A DNA stretch of 64,000 bases from Paraferrimonas sedimenticola. GTDB lineage: Bacteria > Pseudomonadota > Gammaproteobacteria > Enterobacterales > Shewanellaceae. Below, piece by piece: positions 6,953 to 15,869 of this stretch. Position 1 is the stretch's first letter, and each line of letters opens with the position of its first letter. The notes below the pieces were generated by a model. The model had not been told where the DNA came from. It ran no database searches and was given only the letters and a program-made list of their open reading frames with translations. The stretch spans positions 1 to 64,000 of the forward strand of contig NZ_NRIR01000012.1 in the NCBI RefSeq assembly GCF_002282855.1, read 5' to 3'. The position numbers and the translations under genes were made by a program.

Positions 6953-8503
6953 TTAAGCGGTGACAGCGAACAGAGGGCGGCCGGTCATTTCGTCCGGAAC
7001 CTCTACCCCCATCAGGGTGAGCATGGTGGGTGCGATATCGCTCAAACGACCGTCTTGGTGCAGAATTTTCGCGTCGCGACCAACGTAAATTAAGGGTACC
7101 GGCTGACTGGTATGAGCGGTGTGTGCTTGACCGGTGGCTTCGCTGGTCATCTGCTCTGCGTTACCGTGGTCCGCGGTAATCAAGGCCTCAGCATTGTTGC
7201 GCTCAAGGGCTTCAACCACTCGGCCAATGCTACGGTCAACCGCCTCACAAGCCAAAATGGCTGCGTCTAGGTTGCCGGTATGGCCTACCATGTCACCGTT
7301 GGGGTAGTTACAGATGATCACGTCAAACTCACCAGAATCGATGGCGCCAACCAGCTCATCGGTAAGCAGCTCGCTATTCATTTCCGGCTGCAAGTCGTAA
7401 GTCGCCACTTTTGGCGAAGGAATTAATTTGCGTTGCTCGCCTTCAAACACCTCTTCAACGCCACCGTTAAAGAAGAAGGTTACGTGAGCGTACTTTTCTG
7501 TCTCTGAGATCCGCAGCTGAGTTTTACCCGTGTTTTGCAGTACTTCGCCAAGAGTATTGGTCAAGGTTTCTGGCGGGTAGGCGCAGCTGGCTTGAATGTC
7601 CGCCGCGTATTGGGTCAGCATTACGAAGTCGGCCAGAGCTGGACGCTTGGCTCGAGTGAAGCCATCGAAGTCATCTTGTACGAATGAACGAGTGATTTCA
7701 CGGGCTCTATCGGCGCGGAAGTTCATGAATATCAGCGCATCGCCGTCGTTTATGCTGGCGGCAGGCTGCTGCTCGGTGGCGATCACCGAAGGAGCAACAA
7801 ATTCGTCGTTCTCGTCGCGAGCATAGGCGGCGTTTAAGGCGTCGACACTGCGCTCAAAGACGTGCTCGGCTTTGCCTTCTGTCAGCAATTGGTAGGCCTT
7901 TTCAACGCGTTCCCAGCGATTGTCGCGGTCCATAGCGTAATAGCGGCCAACCACAGATGCGACGCGGCCGCAGTCTAACTGCTCAAATAAGGTCTCGAAT
8001 TTAGCCAATGACGCCTCAGCGCTGCGCGGTGGCGTATCGCGACCGTCCAAAAAGGCGTGCAAGTACACTTGCTTGGCACCGCGCGCTGCGGCGAGTTTGA
8101 CCGCGGCTTCTATGTGACTTTCGTGAGAGTGAACGCCGCCAGGAGACAACAATCCCATCAGATGCACGGCTTTACCAGCAGCAACGGCTTGGTCGATGGC
8201 GCCAGTCAGCGCTGGATTTTGCTGAAAAGTCCCCTCTTCGATGGCTTTGCCAATGCGAGTCAGTTCTTGGTACACCACACGGCCAGAGCCCAGATTAATG
8301 TGGCCAACTTCAGAGTTTCCCATTTGGCCATCAGGCAGGCCGACATCTTGGCCTGAACCGGAGATTAGGGTCGAGGTGTGCTTGTGCCACAGGCTATCCA
8401 TCACCGGGGTATTGGCAAGTGTGATGGCGTTGTTGGCTGCGGCTTCTCTGTGGCCCCAACCATCAAGAATAATTAATGCGAGGGTTTTCTTGTTATCCGA
8501 CAT
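6953..8503 (-). CDS. gpmI: 2,3-bisphosphoglycerate-independent phosphoglycerate mutase
   Basis: A 516-residue cytoplasmic enzyme of glycolysis and gluconeogenesis that interconverts 3- and 2-phosphoglycerate using two Mn ions. Visible marks are [10 protein letters not shown] (metal ligand Asp ~14), [15 protein letters not shown] with the phosphorylated Ser (~64), [38 protein letters not shown] and [10 protein letters not shown]. The length equals the family norm of ~510-515. It is the first gene of a four-gene minus-strand operon with envC, ctpA and yibQ, and is divergent from yibN, the arrangement known from enterobacteria (gpmM-envC-yibQ). Confidence 0.98.
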   Translation of the reverse strand: MSDNKKTLALIILDGWGHREAAANNAITLANTPVMDSLWHKHTSTLISGSGQDVGLPDGQMGNSEVGHINLGSGRVVYQELTRIGKAIEEGTFQQNPALTGAIDQAVAAGKAVHLMGLLSPGGVHSHESHIEAAVKLAAARGAKQVYLHAFLDGRDTPPRSAEASLAKFETLFEQLDCGRVASVVGRYYAMDRDNRWERVEKAYQLLTEGKAEHVFERSVDALNAAYARDENDEFVAPSVIATEQQPAASINDGDALIFMNFRADRAREITRSFVQDDFDGFTRAKRPALADFVMLTQYAADIQASCAYPPETLTNTLGEVLQNTGKTQLRISETEKYAHVTFFFNGGVEEVFEGEQRKLIPSPKVATYDLQPEMNSELLTDELVGAIDSGEFDVIICNYPNGDMVGHTGNLDAAILACEAVDRSIGRVVEALERNNAEALITADHGNAEQMTSEATGQAHTAHTSQPVPLIYVGRDAKILHQDGRLSDIAPTMLTLMGVEVPDEMTGRPLFAVTA

Positions 8504-8644
8504 AATTCGCTCTAATGATGCGTTGGCTTTCGGTTTTCAGAATTTGGCCCAATTTTACCTTTTAGCGGGGCTGAAATCTATGCTGGCTGACGGTATACTC
8601 TGTGGCTGTTTTTACCCATATAAGCCCACGTAAGGCACATATCA

Positions 8645-9079
8645 ATGCAAGAATTTATTGACTTTCTTGGCCGTAACCCAGTTTTGTCCGTCGCCTGGGC
8701 CGGTTTGTTTATCGCCCTGATTGTTACCACAATCAAGGCAGCGACCTCTAAAGTGAAAAGCATTCGCTATCAAGAGGCGGTGCAACTGATCAACAAGCAG
8801 TCCGCCAAGGTGGTAGACATTCGCGGTCGTGACGACTACAAAAAAGGACATATTGTTGACGCAATTCACGTTGCGATGGCGGATATCAAAAATAAACGCC
8901 TAGGGGCACTTGAAAAAATGAAACAGGACCCCATTATTCTGGTATGCAATGCGGGAATGACTTCGTCGCAAGCCGCTCAGCTGTTGTCGCAGCAGGGTTT
9001 TGAGACTGTCTATAGCCTACATGGCGGAATGAGCGACTGGACCGCGAACAACATGCCAGTTGCACGCAAAAAACGATAA
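8645..9079 (+). CDS. yibN: Membrane-anchored rhodanese-like protein (YibN)
   Basis: A 144-residue protein with one N-terminal membrane helix (residues 14-32) and a rhodanese domain (about 40-140): AKVVDIRGRDDYKKGHI, IILVCNAGMTSSQAA and YSLHGGMSDW. The active-site loop Cys is present (C-N-A-G-M-T-S), so sulfur transfer is possible. Position upstream of secB and gpsA matches yibN of E. coli, where YibN associates with the membrane insertion machinery; the grxC gene found between them in E. coli is absent. AAGG lies upstream of the ATG. Confidence 0.88.
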   Translation: MQEFIDFLGRNPVLSVAWAGLFIALIVTTIKAATSKVKSIRYQEAVQLINKQSAKVVDIRGRDDYKKGHIVDAIHVAMADIKNKRLGALEKMKQDPIILVCNAGMTSSQAAQLLSQQGFETVYSLHGGMSDWTANNMPVARKKR

Positions 9080-9113
9080 TTTATCTCTAGCAAAACGAAT
9101 TAGGTAATAGACC

Positions 9114-9617
9114 ATGGCTGAACAAGCAAACAACAACGAACAAGCCGCCGCAGAACAACAAGCCGGCCCACAATTTAACATCCAGCGCATTTACACCAAG
9201 GACATCTCTTTTGAGACGCCTAACAGCCCTGCGATTTTCCAAAAAGAATGGACTCCAGAAGTTAAGCTGGACCTAGACACTCGCAGCGAAAAGCTGGCTG
9301 ACGACGTTTACGAAGTTGTGCTGAGCCTGACCGTTACCGCAAAAATCGGTGAAGAAACTGCCTTCCTATGTGAAGTTCAGCAAGCCGGTATTTTTGCAAT
9401 CCAAGGTTTGAACGAGCAGCAACTGGCTCACTCGCTAGGTGCTTACTGCCCGAACACTCTATTCCCATACGCTCGCGAAGCAATTGGCAGCCTAGTTGCT
9501 CGTGGTACTTTCCCACAGCTAAACCTAGCGCCAGTTAACTTCGACGCTTTGTTTGCTCAGTACGTTGCACAACGTCAGCAAGCAGAAGCCGAGCAAAACA
9601 ACGACGCGCAAGCCTAA
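9114..9617 (+). CDS. secB: Protein-export chaperone SecB
   Basis: A 167-residue acidic cytoplasmic chaperone. Recognisable are [22 protein letters not shown] near the N-terminus, [39 protein letters not shown] and [13 protein letters not shown], the last being a SecB signature. SecB forms a homotetramer that keeps preproteins unfolded and hands them to SecA. The N- and C-terminal tails are rich in N, Q, E and A. A TAGGTAA ribosome-binding site precedes the ATG. It lies 34 bases after yibN and nine before gpsA. Confidence 0.98.
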   Translation: MAEQANNNEQAAAEQQAGPQFNIQRIYTKDISFETPNSPAIFQKEWTPEVKLDLDTRSEKLADDVYEVVLSLTVTAKIGEETAFLCEVQQAGIFAIQGLNEQQLAHSLGAYCPNTLFPYAREAIGSLVARGTFPQLNLAPVNFDALFAQYVAQRQQAEAEQNNDAQA

Positions 9618-9626
9618 GGCTTAGCT

Positions 9627-10631
9627 ATGTCTAGCGCTGACATTGTCGTGCTAGGGGCGGGGTCCTACGGCACCGCCCTTGCCATCTCGCTAGCCAACAA
9701 TGGCCACAAAGTACTGATTTGGGGTCATTTGCCAGAGCACATGGAAGCTTTGGCGCGAGATCGCTCGAACCAAGAATTCCTGCCTGACATTCCGTTTCCG
9801 GATACCCTGCAACCCGAGCCCGATTTAGCCAAAGCGCTTGCGGCTACCCGCAATGTGCTGGTTGTGGTACCAAGCCATGTGTTTGGACTCGTACTCAAAC
9901 AAGCTCAACCGCACCTTCGCGATGATGCTCGTTTGGTTTGGGCGACCAAGGGACTTGAGCCTGAAACTGGGCGTCTTCTTAAAGACGTCGCCCATGATGC
10001 TCTGGGTGACAAGTATCCATTGGCAGTGTTGTCGGGACCAACTTTTGCAAAAGAGTTGGCGGCTGGACTACCAACGGCCATTGCGGTGGCTTCTCCCGAT
10101 CAGAGCTTCGCTCAAGATTTGGTGGAGTTGTTGCATTGTAAGAACCGGTTCCGTGTATACATCAACGATGACTTTGTTGGCCTGCAGTTAGGCGGGGCAG
10201 TGAAGAACGTGATTGCCATTGGTGCGGGTATGTCCGACGGTATCGGTTTTGGCGCCAACGCTCGAACCGCTTTGATCACTCGTGGCCTTGTTGAGATGGG
10301 TCGCCTCGGGGAGGCGCTCGGCGCTCAACCAGGTACCTTCATGGGCATGAGCGGCTTAGGCGATTTGGTACTGACCTGTACCGACAACCAGTCGCGCAAC
10401 CGTCGCTTTGGGTTGGCGTTAGGCCAAGGTGCAGACATTGACCAAGCTCAAGAAGAGATTGGTCAGGTGGTTGAGGGTTATCGCAACACCAAAGAAGTGT
10501 ATGTGCTGGCTCAACGTATGGGTGTCGAAATGCCGATTGTTGAGCAGATTTATCAGGTCCTATACCAAGGTAAGCCTGCCACTGAAGCCGCCAAAGTGCT
10601 GCTTTCTCGAGTGCCAAAGTCGGAAAGCTAA
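9627..10631 (+). CDS. gpsA: NAD(P)-dependent glycerol-3-phosphate dehydrogenase
   Basis: A 334-residue cytoplasmic enzyme that reduces dihydroxyacetone phosphate to sn-glycerol 3-phosphate for phospholipid synthesis. It has the dinucleotide-binding [10 protein letters not shown] near residue 10, [17 protein letters not shown], the catalytic Lys region [14 protein letters not shown], and [15 protein letters not shown] with the substrate-binding Asn-Arg stretch NQSRNRRFG. Length fits the family. It is the last gene of yibN-secB-gpsA and is followed by a strong terminator. Confidence 0.98.
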   Translation: MSSADIVVLGAGSYGTALAISLANNGHKVLIWGHLPEHMEALARDRSNQEFLPDIPFPDTLQPEPDLAKALAATRNVLVVVPSHVFGLVLKQAQPHLRDDARLVWATKGLEPETGRLLKDVAHDALGDKYPLAVLSGPTFAKELAAGLPTAIAVASPDQSFAQDLVELLHCKNRFRVYINDDFVGLQLGGAVKNVIAIGAGMSDGIGFGANARTALITRGLVEMGRLGEALGAQPGTFMGMSGLGDLVLTCTDNQSRNRRFGLALGQGADIDQAQEEIGQVVEGYRNTKEVYVLAQRMGVEMPIVEQIYQVLYQGKPATEAAKVLLSRVPKSES

Positions 10632-10646
10632 GCCCTGTTGATACAA

Positions 10647-10678
10647 AAAGCCGACCTCTGGGGTCGGCTTTGTTGTTT
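10647..10678 (+). terminator. Terminator of yibN-secB-gpsA
   Basis: AAAGCCGACC (10647-10656) pairs perfectly with GGTCGGCTTT (10662-10671) across a 5-base loop, followed by TGTTGTTT. Confidence 0.92.
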
Positions 10679-10690
10679 GCTCGCGTTTTA

Positions 10691-10708
10691 ATTGTACAAA
10701 GATCCAAT
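10691..10708. promoter_or_regulatory. 18-bp palindromic operator, copy A (upstream of TetR gene)
   Basis: ATTGTACAAAGATCCAAT. Outer arms ATTG and CAAT are exact inverted repeats 10 bases apart. The same geometry and bases recur at 14643, 21931 and 28223, giving the consensus ATTGnACnnnnGTnCAAT. This copy lies 91 bases upstream of the TetR gene and so could mediate autoregulation. Confidence 0.65.
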
Positions 10709-10799
10709 TTATTCGTGATATAACAGGAGTGTAGGAGGTAAGGCGTCCAGCCGAAGTGGTTCTCCTAGATAACGATAATAAATCACGCAGGATTCAAGC

Positions 10800-11468
10800 A
10801 TGTCCCAATCCAGTGCGCCAGTGAAACGCCGAGCTCGCGGCGAGGTCACCCGCAATCTTATCTTAGAGGCCACCCTGTCCCTCATTGCCAAACAGGGCAT
10901 TCGCGCTGTAACTCACAGAGCGGTGGCGGCGGAGGCAGAAGTGCAGCTGTCCCTGACCACCTATTACTTCAAAGACATCAACGAGCTTATCGCTAAGGCC
11001 TTTACCCACTACTGTGAGCGCGGCCGACCGGAGCTAAACGACGTGTGGGTACGCGTTGACGAAGTACTCAATCGCCACAAGGCCCGCGAACTTCGCTCGA
11101 AGCAACTGAGAATACAGGTCTGCAATGAGTTGGTAGAGCTCGGTAAAGAGTATATTTTAGGGCAGATTCGCGAGAACGCCGATAGCTTGTGCGTCGAGCA
11201 AATCTTCTTCGCCGACACCAGCTTAAGCGACAACTTACGCGAGCTGGTAAATGAGCACCGTGCCCATTTGTTCGCGCCGATGGAGGCCATGTGTGCCAAG
11301 TTCAACCGTCACGACCCGCATATCGACGCCACCATTTTGCTTGATACCATTTTGAGCTTTGAGTACGCCTCCGTGGGTCGCCCAATGGACGACGCTCGCC
11401 AAGCCGAACTCGATGCTTTGTTAAAACGTCTATTTGGTTGGATCCTGGGGATCCACCAGTACCGCTAG
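10800..11468 (+). CDS. TetR family transcriptional regulator
   Basis: A 222-residue regulator. The N-terminal helix-turn-helix domain (about residues 15-65) shows ILEATLSLIAKQGIRAVTHRAVAAEAEVQLSLTTYYFKD, the classical TetR pattern; the C-terminal two thirds would bind a ligand and form the dimer. It is followed after 18 bases by ridA, so the two are probably cotranscribed. An 18-bp palindrome upstream of this gene recurs in front of three other transcription units of the window, which makes this protein the best candidate for their common regulator. That assignment is inference; the ligand is unknown. Confidence 0.9.
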   Translation: MSQSSAPVKRRARGEVTRNLILEATLSLIAKQGIRAVTHRAVAAEAEVQLSLTTYYFKDINELIAKAFTHYCERGRPELNDVWVRVDEVLNRHKARELRSKQLRIQVCNELVELGKEYILGQIRENADSLCVEQIFFADTSLSDNLRELVNEHRAHLFAPMEAMCAKFNRHDPHIDATILLDTILSFEYASVGRPMDDARQAELDALLKRLFGWILGIHQYR

Positions 11469-11486
11469 TATTTGTTAGGAGTCACA

Positions 11487-11867
11487 ATGATTACCCTTGC
11501 CACCGATAAAGCGCCGGCCGCAGTAGGACCATACTCTCAGGCCAAAGTTTACCAAGGTATTTTGTATACTTCGGGCCAAATTCCTTTGGTACCCGAAACC
11601 GGTGAAATGGTTTCCGAGGATGTGCGCGAGCAAACTCAGCAAGTGATGCAAAACCTTCGCGCTATCGTTGAGGCCGCTGGGGCCAACATGGGGCAGATCA
11701 TTAAAACCACCTGCTATTTGGCGGACATTAATGACTTTGCCGTGTTTAACCAAGCCTACGCCGAAGCCTTTGACGAGGTGTTTCCAGCCCGCAGTTGCTT
11801 TGAAGTGGCCAACTTGCCTTTGGGTGCCAAAGTCGAAGTCGAAGCCATCGTCGCCTTAGACGGTTAG
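11487..11867 (+). CDS. ridA: RidA family enamine/imine deaminase
   Basis: A 126-residue cytoplasmic protein of the YjgF/YER057c/UK114 family. Seen are KAPAAVGPYSQA, LYTSGQIPLVPETGEMV, ATIVEAAGANMGQIIKTTCYL-type core and FPARSCFEVANLPLGAKVEVEAIA, including the Arg of PARS needed for catalysis. RidA hydrolyses reactive 2-aminoacrylate and related imines released by PLP enzymes. The ATG at 11487 is chosen for its TTAGGAG five bases upstream. Pairing with the TetR gene fits a region rich in PLP enzymes. Confidence 0.93.
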   Translation: MITLATDKAPAAVGPYSQAKVYQGILYTSGQIPLVPETGEMVSEDVREQTQQVMQNLRAIVEAAGANMGQIIKTTCYLADINDFAVFNQAYAEAFDEVFPARSCFEVANLPLGAKVEVEAIVALDG

Positions 11868-11924
11868 ACTCCCAAGCGCGTTCTCAACTTGCATTTCTGC
11901 CCTCGGTTAACCATCTTTAAATAA

Positions 11925-11959
11925 GGCCGTCGCCACTATAACTCTATGATTTGACGGCC
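11925..11959. promoter_or_regulatory. Inverted repeat between ridA and the outer membrane protein gene
   Basis: GGCCGTC (11925-11931) and GACGGCC (11953-11959) form a perfect 7-bp stem around a 21-base loop. No T run follows, so it may be a weak terminator of ridA or a binding site. Confidence 0.35.
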
Positions 11960-11989
11960 AGTTGTTGGCCTTAGGTGTTAGGGGGACGG

Positions 11990-13582
11990 TTGCAAAACGG
12001 CTTTTGGGGGCGCTTTTCCTGCCTGTGTATTTTAATCGGCTGCACGCTACATGCAGCCCCTTTGGCGTACGCCTTTGGCGATCAGTGCGCGCAACCGGCG
12101 CGTGTGGTTGCTGTGCAAAATGACATTTTTGACCTCTCGGAACCCGACACCTTTTTTATTCACCATTGGGCCAACGCCCTGCACATCATTACCAAGCCCA
12201 TCACTATCGAAGATCAGGTTGAGGGTTTTGCCCCTTGCGTGCTGGATACGGACCTTGCCGAAGTTGAGCGTCACCTGCGCAATCAACCTTACTTAAGAGA
12301 TGCCCGCGTCACTGAGCAAAGCGACGAAGAGGGCGATTATGTGCTGGTTGAAACTTGGGATAACTGGTCGTTACTCCCCACCATTAACTTTGGCCGCAGC
12401 GGTGGTGAGAGCAAGTTTTCTGTGGGTCTTAAGGATTCGAACTTCTTAGGCTACGGGGTGCGAACCCAGCTCAGATACAAGAGTGATTATCAGCGCACAG
12501 GTTACGAACTCAAGTTTGACGCGCCCCTATTTTTGGGCAAAAACGCCAACTTGTTGCTGGTCGCCGCCGATAACGACGATGGCAGCCAAACCACAGTTGC
12601 GGTGCGTAAGCCCTTTGTCTCACTACACAATATCTGGGCCGGTCAGGCCTATTTTGATGACAGATTACTCTCTGAGACCATTCGTCAGGGTGGGCAGGAC
12701 GTCAACCGCTTCCAACAAGACAGTCAAGACACTTCACTATGGTACGGCTGGTCAAAAGGGCGCATCGGTGACAGCAGTTGGCGTTGGCTAGCCGGGATAC
12801 ACGGAGAGCGCTATGAGTTTTCCAAATTCACCAGCGAAGTGCAGCCTCAAGACCGAACTCTGATAGCGCCTTGGTTCGGTTTTGCCAGTGTTACCGATGG
12901 CTTTCGCAAGCTAAAGGATATTTACCTTATCAATCAGACCGAGGACGTAAACTTTGGTCGCGAGTACGGCCTGCGCCTAGGCCATGACATCAGTCAGCAT
13001 TCGCAATCGGGTCAGGGACCGGTGTGGTGGGCTTACTATCGACAAGCCTTTGGTTTAGCCGAAGACATGATGTTGGTGACCCGCTGGGATTTTGAAGGCA
13101 ATCGCCGCAGCGATGGAAGCTATCGCGCGCTTGGATCTGTGTTCAACGAATGGTTTTATCGCTTTAACCCTAAGCTGGCTAGCTACATTCGACTCGACGC
13201 CACTGTGTCGCAAAATCAATATTTGGACCAACCGGTGACTCTGGGAGGGGATAACGGCGTGCGCGGTTATCCGTTGCAATTTCAACACGGTCAGCACGCG
13301 GTTTCTGGCTCACTAGAGCTGCGTTATTACCCAAACATCAACCTGTTTAAGTTGTTTGAGTTTGGCGGTGTAGCCTTTGTGGATGCGGGTAAGACGGACG
13401 GCGAGTCTGCGTACGCGGATAATAATCAAGAGCTTTTGCGAAGCGTTGGGGTCGGATTAAGGGCTTTTAGCTCGTTTGCGTCGAACTCAAATGTGGTGCA
13501 CGTCGATTTCTCTCGACCACTGTCTAACGACCCTAGAGTGAATGGCTGGGAGTGGCGGGTCGAAGTGAAGCAACACTTCTGA
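11990..13582 (+). CDS. Omp85/TamA-like outer membrane beta-barrel protein
   Basis: A ~530-residue secreted protein with signal peptide (ending LAYAFG). A single POTRA-like segment (about residues 75-125, DLAEVERHLRNQPYLRDARV...VLVETWDNWSLLP) precedes a C-terminal barrel with many alternating aromatic strands, containing GVRGYPLQF, the VRGY signature of the Omp85 barrel, and FVDAGKT; it ends in Phe as outer membrane proteins do. The TTG at 11990 has AGGGGGA upstream and is preferred to a GTG at 11975. With one POTRA it is too short to be BamA or TamA. Its role (assembly or translocation of a partner) is unknown; it stands alone. Confidence 0.78.
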   Translation: MQNGFWGRFSCLCILIGCTLHAAPLAYAFGDQCAQPARVVAVQNDIFDLSEPDTFFIHHWANALHIITKPITIEDQVEGFAPCVLDTDLAEVERHLRNQPYLRDARVTEQSDEEGDYVLVETWDNWSLLPTINFGRSGGESKFSVGLKDSNFLGYGVRTQLRYKSDYQRTGYELKFDAPLFLGKNANLLLVAADNDDGSQTTVAVRKPFVSLHNIWAGQAYFDDRLLSETIRQGGQDVNRFQQDSQDTSLWYGWSKGRIGDSSWRWLAGIHGERYEFSKFTSEVQPQDRTLIAPWFGFASVTDGFRKLKDIYLINQTEDVNFGREYGLRLGHDISQHSQSGQGPVWWAYYRQAFGLAEDMMLVTRWDFEGNRRSDGSYRALGSVFNEWFYRFNPKLASYIRLDATVSQNQYLDQPVTLGGDNGVRGYPLQFQHGQHAVSGSLELRYYPNINLFKLFEFGGVAFVDAGKTDGESAYADNNQELLRSVGVGLRAFSSFASNSNVVHVDFSRPLSNDPRVNGWEWRVEVKQHF

Positions 13583-13602
13583 CCCGCACTCGCGTCAAAG
13601 GC

Positions 13603-14508
13603 TCAATAGTGCCAAGGGAAGCGGCTAAAGTCCTGATCGCGCTTTTCTAGGAAAGCATCACGACCTTCTTGTGCTTCTTCAGTGCCATAGGCTAGGCGGG
13701 TGGCCTCACCGGCAAACAGCTGCTGGCCCACCAAGCCATCGTCAGGAAGGTTGAAGCCGTACTTCAACATACGCATTGCAGTCGGGGATTTAGAATTGAT
13801 TTCTTTGGCCCAGCGCAGCGCTTCCACTTCCAGCTCAGCGTGATCAACCACTTTATTGACCATACCCATTTCAAACGCCTCTTGGGCGCTGTAGTTAAAG
13901 CCGCAAAAGAAAATCTCACGAGCGCGCTTTTGGCCAATCATTTTAGCCAAATAAGCCGAGCCATAGCCCGAGTCAAAACTGGCCACGTCTGGGTCGGTTT
14001 GCTTGAAAATGGCGTGCTCTTTAGAGGCTAGAGTCAAATCACAGACCACGTGCAAGCTGTGACCACCGCCTACCGCCCAGCCTGGAACCACGGCAATCAC
14101 CACTTTTGGCATAAAGCGAATCAGGCGTTGCACCTCGAGAATGTGCAAGCGGCCCATGCGCGCCACATCGGCGGTATTGGCTTGCTCGCCTTCATACTTA
14201 TAGCCATCTTTGCCGCGAATGCGCTGATCGCCGCCAGCGCTAAAGGCCCAGCCACCGTCCTTTGGAGACGGGCCGTTGCCGGTGATCAAGACACAGCCTA
14301 CGTCAGACCACTGGCGGGCGTGATCCAGTGCAGTGAATAGCTCGTCTACGGTTTTTGGGCGAAAGGAGTTACGACATTCGGGGCGATTAAAAGCGATACG
14401 CACAGTGCCTTGGTCTTTGGCTCTGTGGTAAGTAATGTCGCTAAAGTCGAACCCTTCGACCGCGTCCCACAAGTCGGCGTCAAAAATGTCTGATATGGTT
14501 TGGCTCAT
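13603..14508 (-). CDS. menB: 1,4-dihydroxy-2-naphthoyl-CoA synthase
   Basis: A 301-residue crotonase-fold enzyme. Motifs specific to MenB are visible: FNRPECRNSFRPKTVDEL, GGWAFSAGGDQRIRGKDGY, PGWAVGGGHSLHVVCDLTLAS, and SFDSGYGSAYLAK; the C-terminus ends RFPWHY. MenB closes the naphthoquinone ring from o-succinylbenzoyl-CoA in menaquinone synthesis, needed for anaerobic respiration. AAAGG lies before the ATG. Other men genes are not adjacent; the gene stands alone, convergent with the outer membrane protein gene. Confidence 0.96.
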   Translation of the reverse strand: MSQTISDIFDADLWDAVEGFDFSDITYHRAKDQGTVRIAFNRPECRNSFRPKTVDELFTALDHARQWSDVGCVLITGNGPSPKDGGWAFSAGGDQRIRGKDGYKYEGEQANTADVARMGRLHILEVQRLIRFMPKVVIAVVPGWAVGGGHSLHVVCDLTLASKEHAIFKQTDPDVASFDSGYGSAYLAKMIGQKRAREIFFCGFNYSAQEAFEMGMVNKVVDHAELEVEALRWAKEINSKSPTAMRMLKYGFNLPDDGLVGQQLFAGEATRLAYGTEEAQEGRDAFLEKRDQDFSRFPWHY

Positions 14509-14642
14509 GGAATAACCTTTGACTCAATTAATGAGCCTCAAAGGCTAGGGGCAATGGACGCGCAGGTCAATGACTGGCTTGGGTTTTTGCACAGAAATCA
14601 GTTTTAGTAAGGCTGTGAACGCTTGGATGAAAGCTTTAGTTT

Positions 14643-14660
14643 ATTGCACGTTTGTACAAT
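14643..14660. promoter_or_regulatory. 18-bp palindromic operator, copy B (upstream of PLP enzyme/amidase pair)
   Basis: ATTGCACGTTTGTACAAT, with ATTG/CAAT arms and the inner CAC/GTA of the consensus ATTGnACnnnnGTnCAAT. It lies 67 bases before the start of the PLP enzyme gene, in a 218-base intergenic region otherwise without visible structure. Confidence 0.7.
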
Positions 14661-14726
14661 TTTTGTTAGAAAAGTGGATGTGTATTTATCCGTCCAAGCC
14701 AATTGCTAAGCAAAGGAAGTGTTCCA

Positions 14727-15869
14727 TTGGCCCAGCCTTTCTCTGATTACCAGCTAGCACTGCGACAGGCGAAGCTCGCCAAGCCCAGCTTGTTGCTGGA
14801 TCGCCAGGCCTTTGAGCGCAACCTATCGCGGGTGGCTGAGCAATCGCGCTTGCCGCTGCGCTTGGTGGTTAAATCTCTGCCCAGCTTGCCCTTGCTTGAG
14901 CTCGCCATGCAGCGCTTAGCCACCAATCGCCTGATGTGCTTCCATTGGCCTTTTTTGTTGCAGTTGCTCGCTTGGCGTGATGACTTGGACATACTGATAG
15001 GCAAGCCCATGCCCTTGGCCGCGATGGAACACTGTCTTGAGCAGCTGTCGCAAAGCCAGTTGGACAAGATTCAGTGGCTAATCGACACGCCACAGCGGTT
15101 GCAACAAGCCTCAAAGCTGGCTCAAGCACATCAACACCGACTTAAATGCAGCCTTGAGGTGAACCTAGGTATGCAGCGGGGTGGCTTTGAAACGCCTGAG
15201 TCTGTCGCTAACGCTGTGGCGCAACTGAACGATGACCCTTTGCTCAGTTTCAGTGGCGTCATGGGATACGAGGCTCACGTCGCCAAAGCGCCATTTGGCC
15301 GAGTGGCGCAGGCCCATCAAAAGGCGCAAGCCAAGTTGCAACAGGTTCTGCAAGCCTTACCGAGTCGTGAGGGGCTTTGCATTAACTCAGGGGGCAGTCC
15401 TACCTGGGCGTTGCATCAAACCCACAGTGCTGCTAACGACATCAGCCTGGGTTCCATGCTAGTTAAGCCCACAGATTTTGAGCTACCCAGCTTGCAGGCG
15501 TTAGAGCCGGCGTTGTACGTGGCGACTCCGGTACTCAAACGCTTAGCAGGAGTACGCTTGCCCTTTGTCGGGAATTTGCCTTTGGGGCGCGATAGGGTGT
15601 TCTTATACGGTGGCAAATGGATGGCGCGAGCTGAGTACCCCAGTGGATTAAAGCCATCTCGCTTGTTCGGTGACAGCTCTAACCAGCAGCTACTGACCAT
15701 ACCCAAGCGGCAAGCATTGAAAGCGGATGACTGGGTATTTCTCAGGCCAACCCAAAGCGAAGCGTTGATGCTGCAATTTGGTGACCTACAAATCTATGAT
15801 AATCAAATAATAAGTGAGTCTTGGCCGGTGCTAAGCGCTCAAATCAATACTCTTGGAGAGAACGTATGA
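14727..15869 (+). CDS. Alanine-racemase-fold PLP enzyme (DSD1/D-threonine aldolase-like)
   Basis: A 380-residue protein with an N-terminal alanine-racemase-type barrel: KPSLLLDRQAFERNLSRV, then LRLVVKSLPSLPLLE where the Lys would hold PLP, EVNLGMQRGGF, GVMGYEAHV and INSGGSPTW. The C-terminal part (PFVGNLPLGRDRVFLYGGKWMA, then TQSEALMLQFGDL near the end) matches the D-serine dehydratase/D-threonine aldolase type domain. Such enzymes cleave or dehydrate beta-hydroxy-D-amino acids; the exact substrate cannot be told. The TTG at 14727 has AAAGGAAG eight bases upstream and is preferred to a TTG at 14703. Its stop overlaps the start of the amidase gene (ATGA), so the two are coupled. Confidence 0.78.
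   Translation: MAQPFSDYQLALRQAKLAKPSLLLDRQAFERNLSRVAEQSRLPLRLVVKSLPSLPLLELAMQRLATNRLMCFHWPFLLQLLAWRDDLDILIGKPMPLAAMEHCLEQLSQSQLDKIQWLIDTPQRLQQASKLAQAHQHRLKCSLEVNLGMQRGGFETPESVANAVAQLNDDPLLSFSGVMGYEAHVAKAPFGRVAQAHQKAQAKLQQVLQALPSREGLCINSGGSPTWALHQTHSAANDISLGSMLVKPTDFELPSLQALEPALYVATPVLKRLAGVRLPFVGNLPLGRDRVFLYGGKWMARAEYPSGLKPSRLFGDSSNQQLLTIPKRQALKADDWVFLRPTQSEALMLQFGDLQIYDNQIISESWPVLSAQINTLGENV

Noticed and set aside
10732-10767. TAGGAG/CTCCTA inverted repeat as riboswitch before the TetR gene
   Set aside because: Only six base pairs with a long loop and no conserved aptamer pattern.
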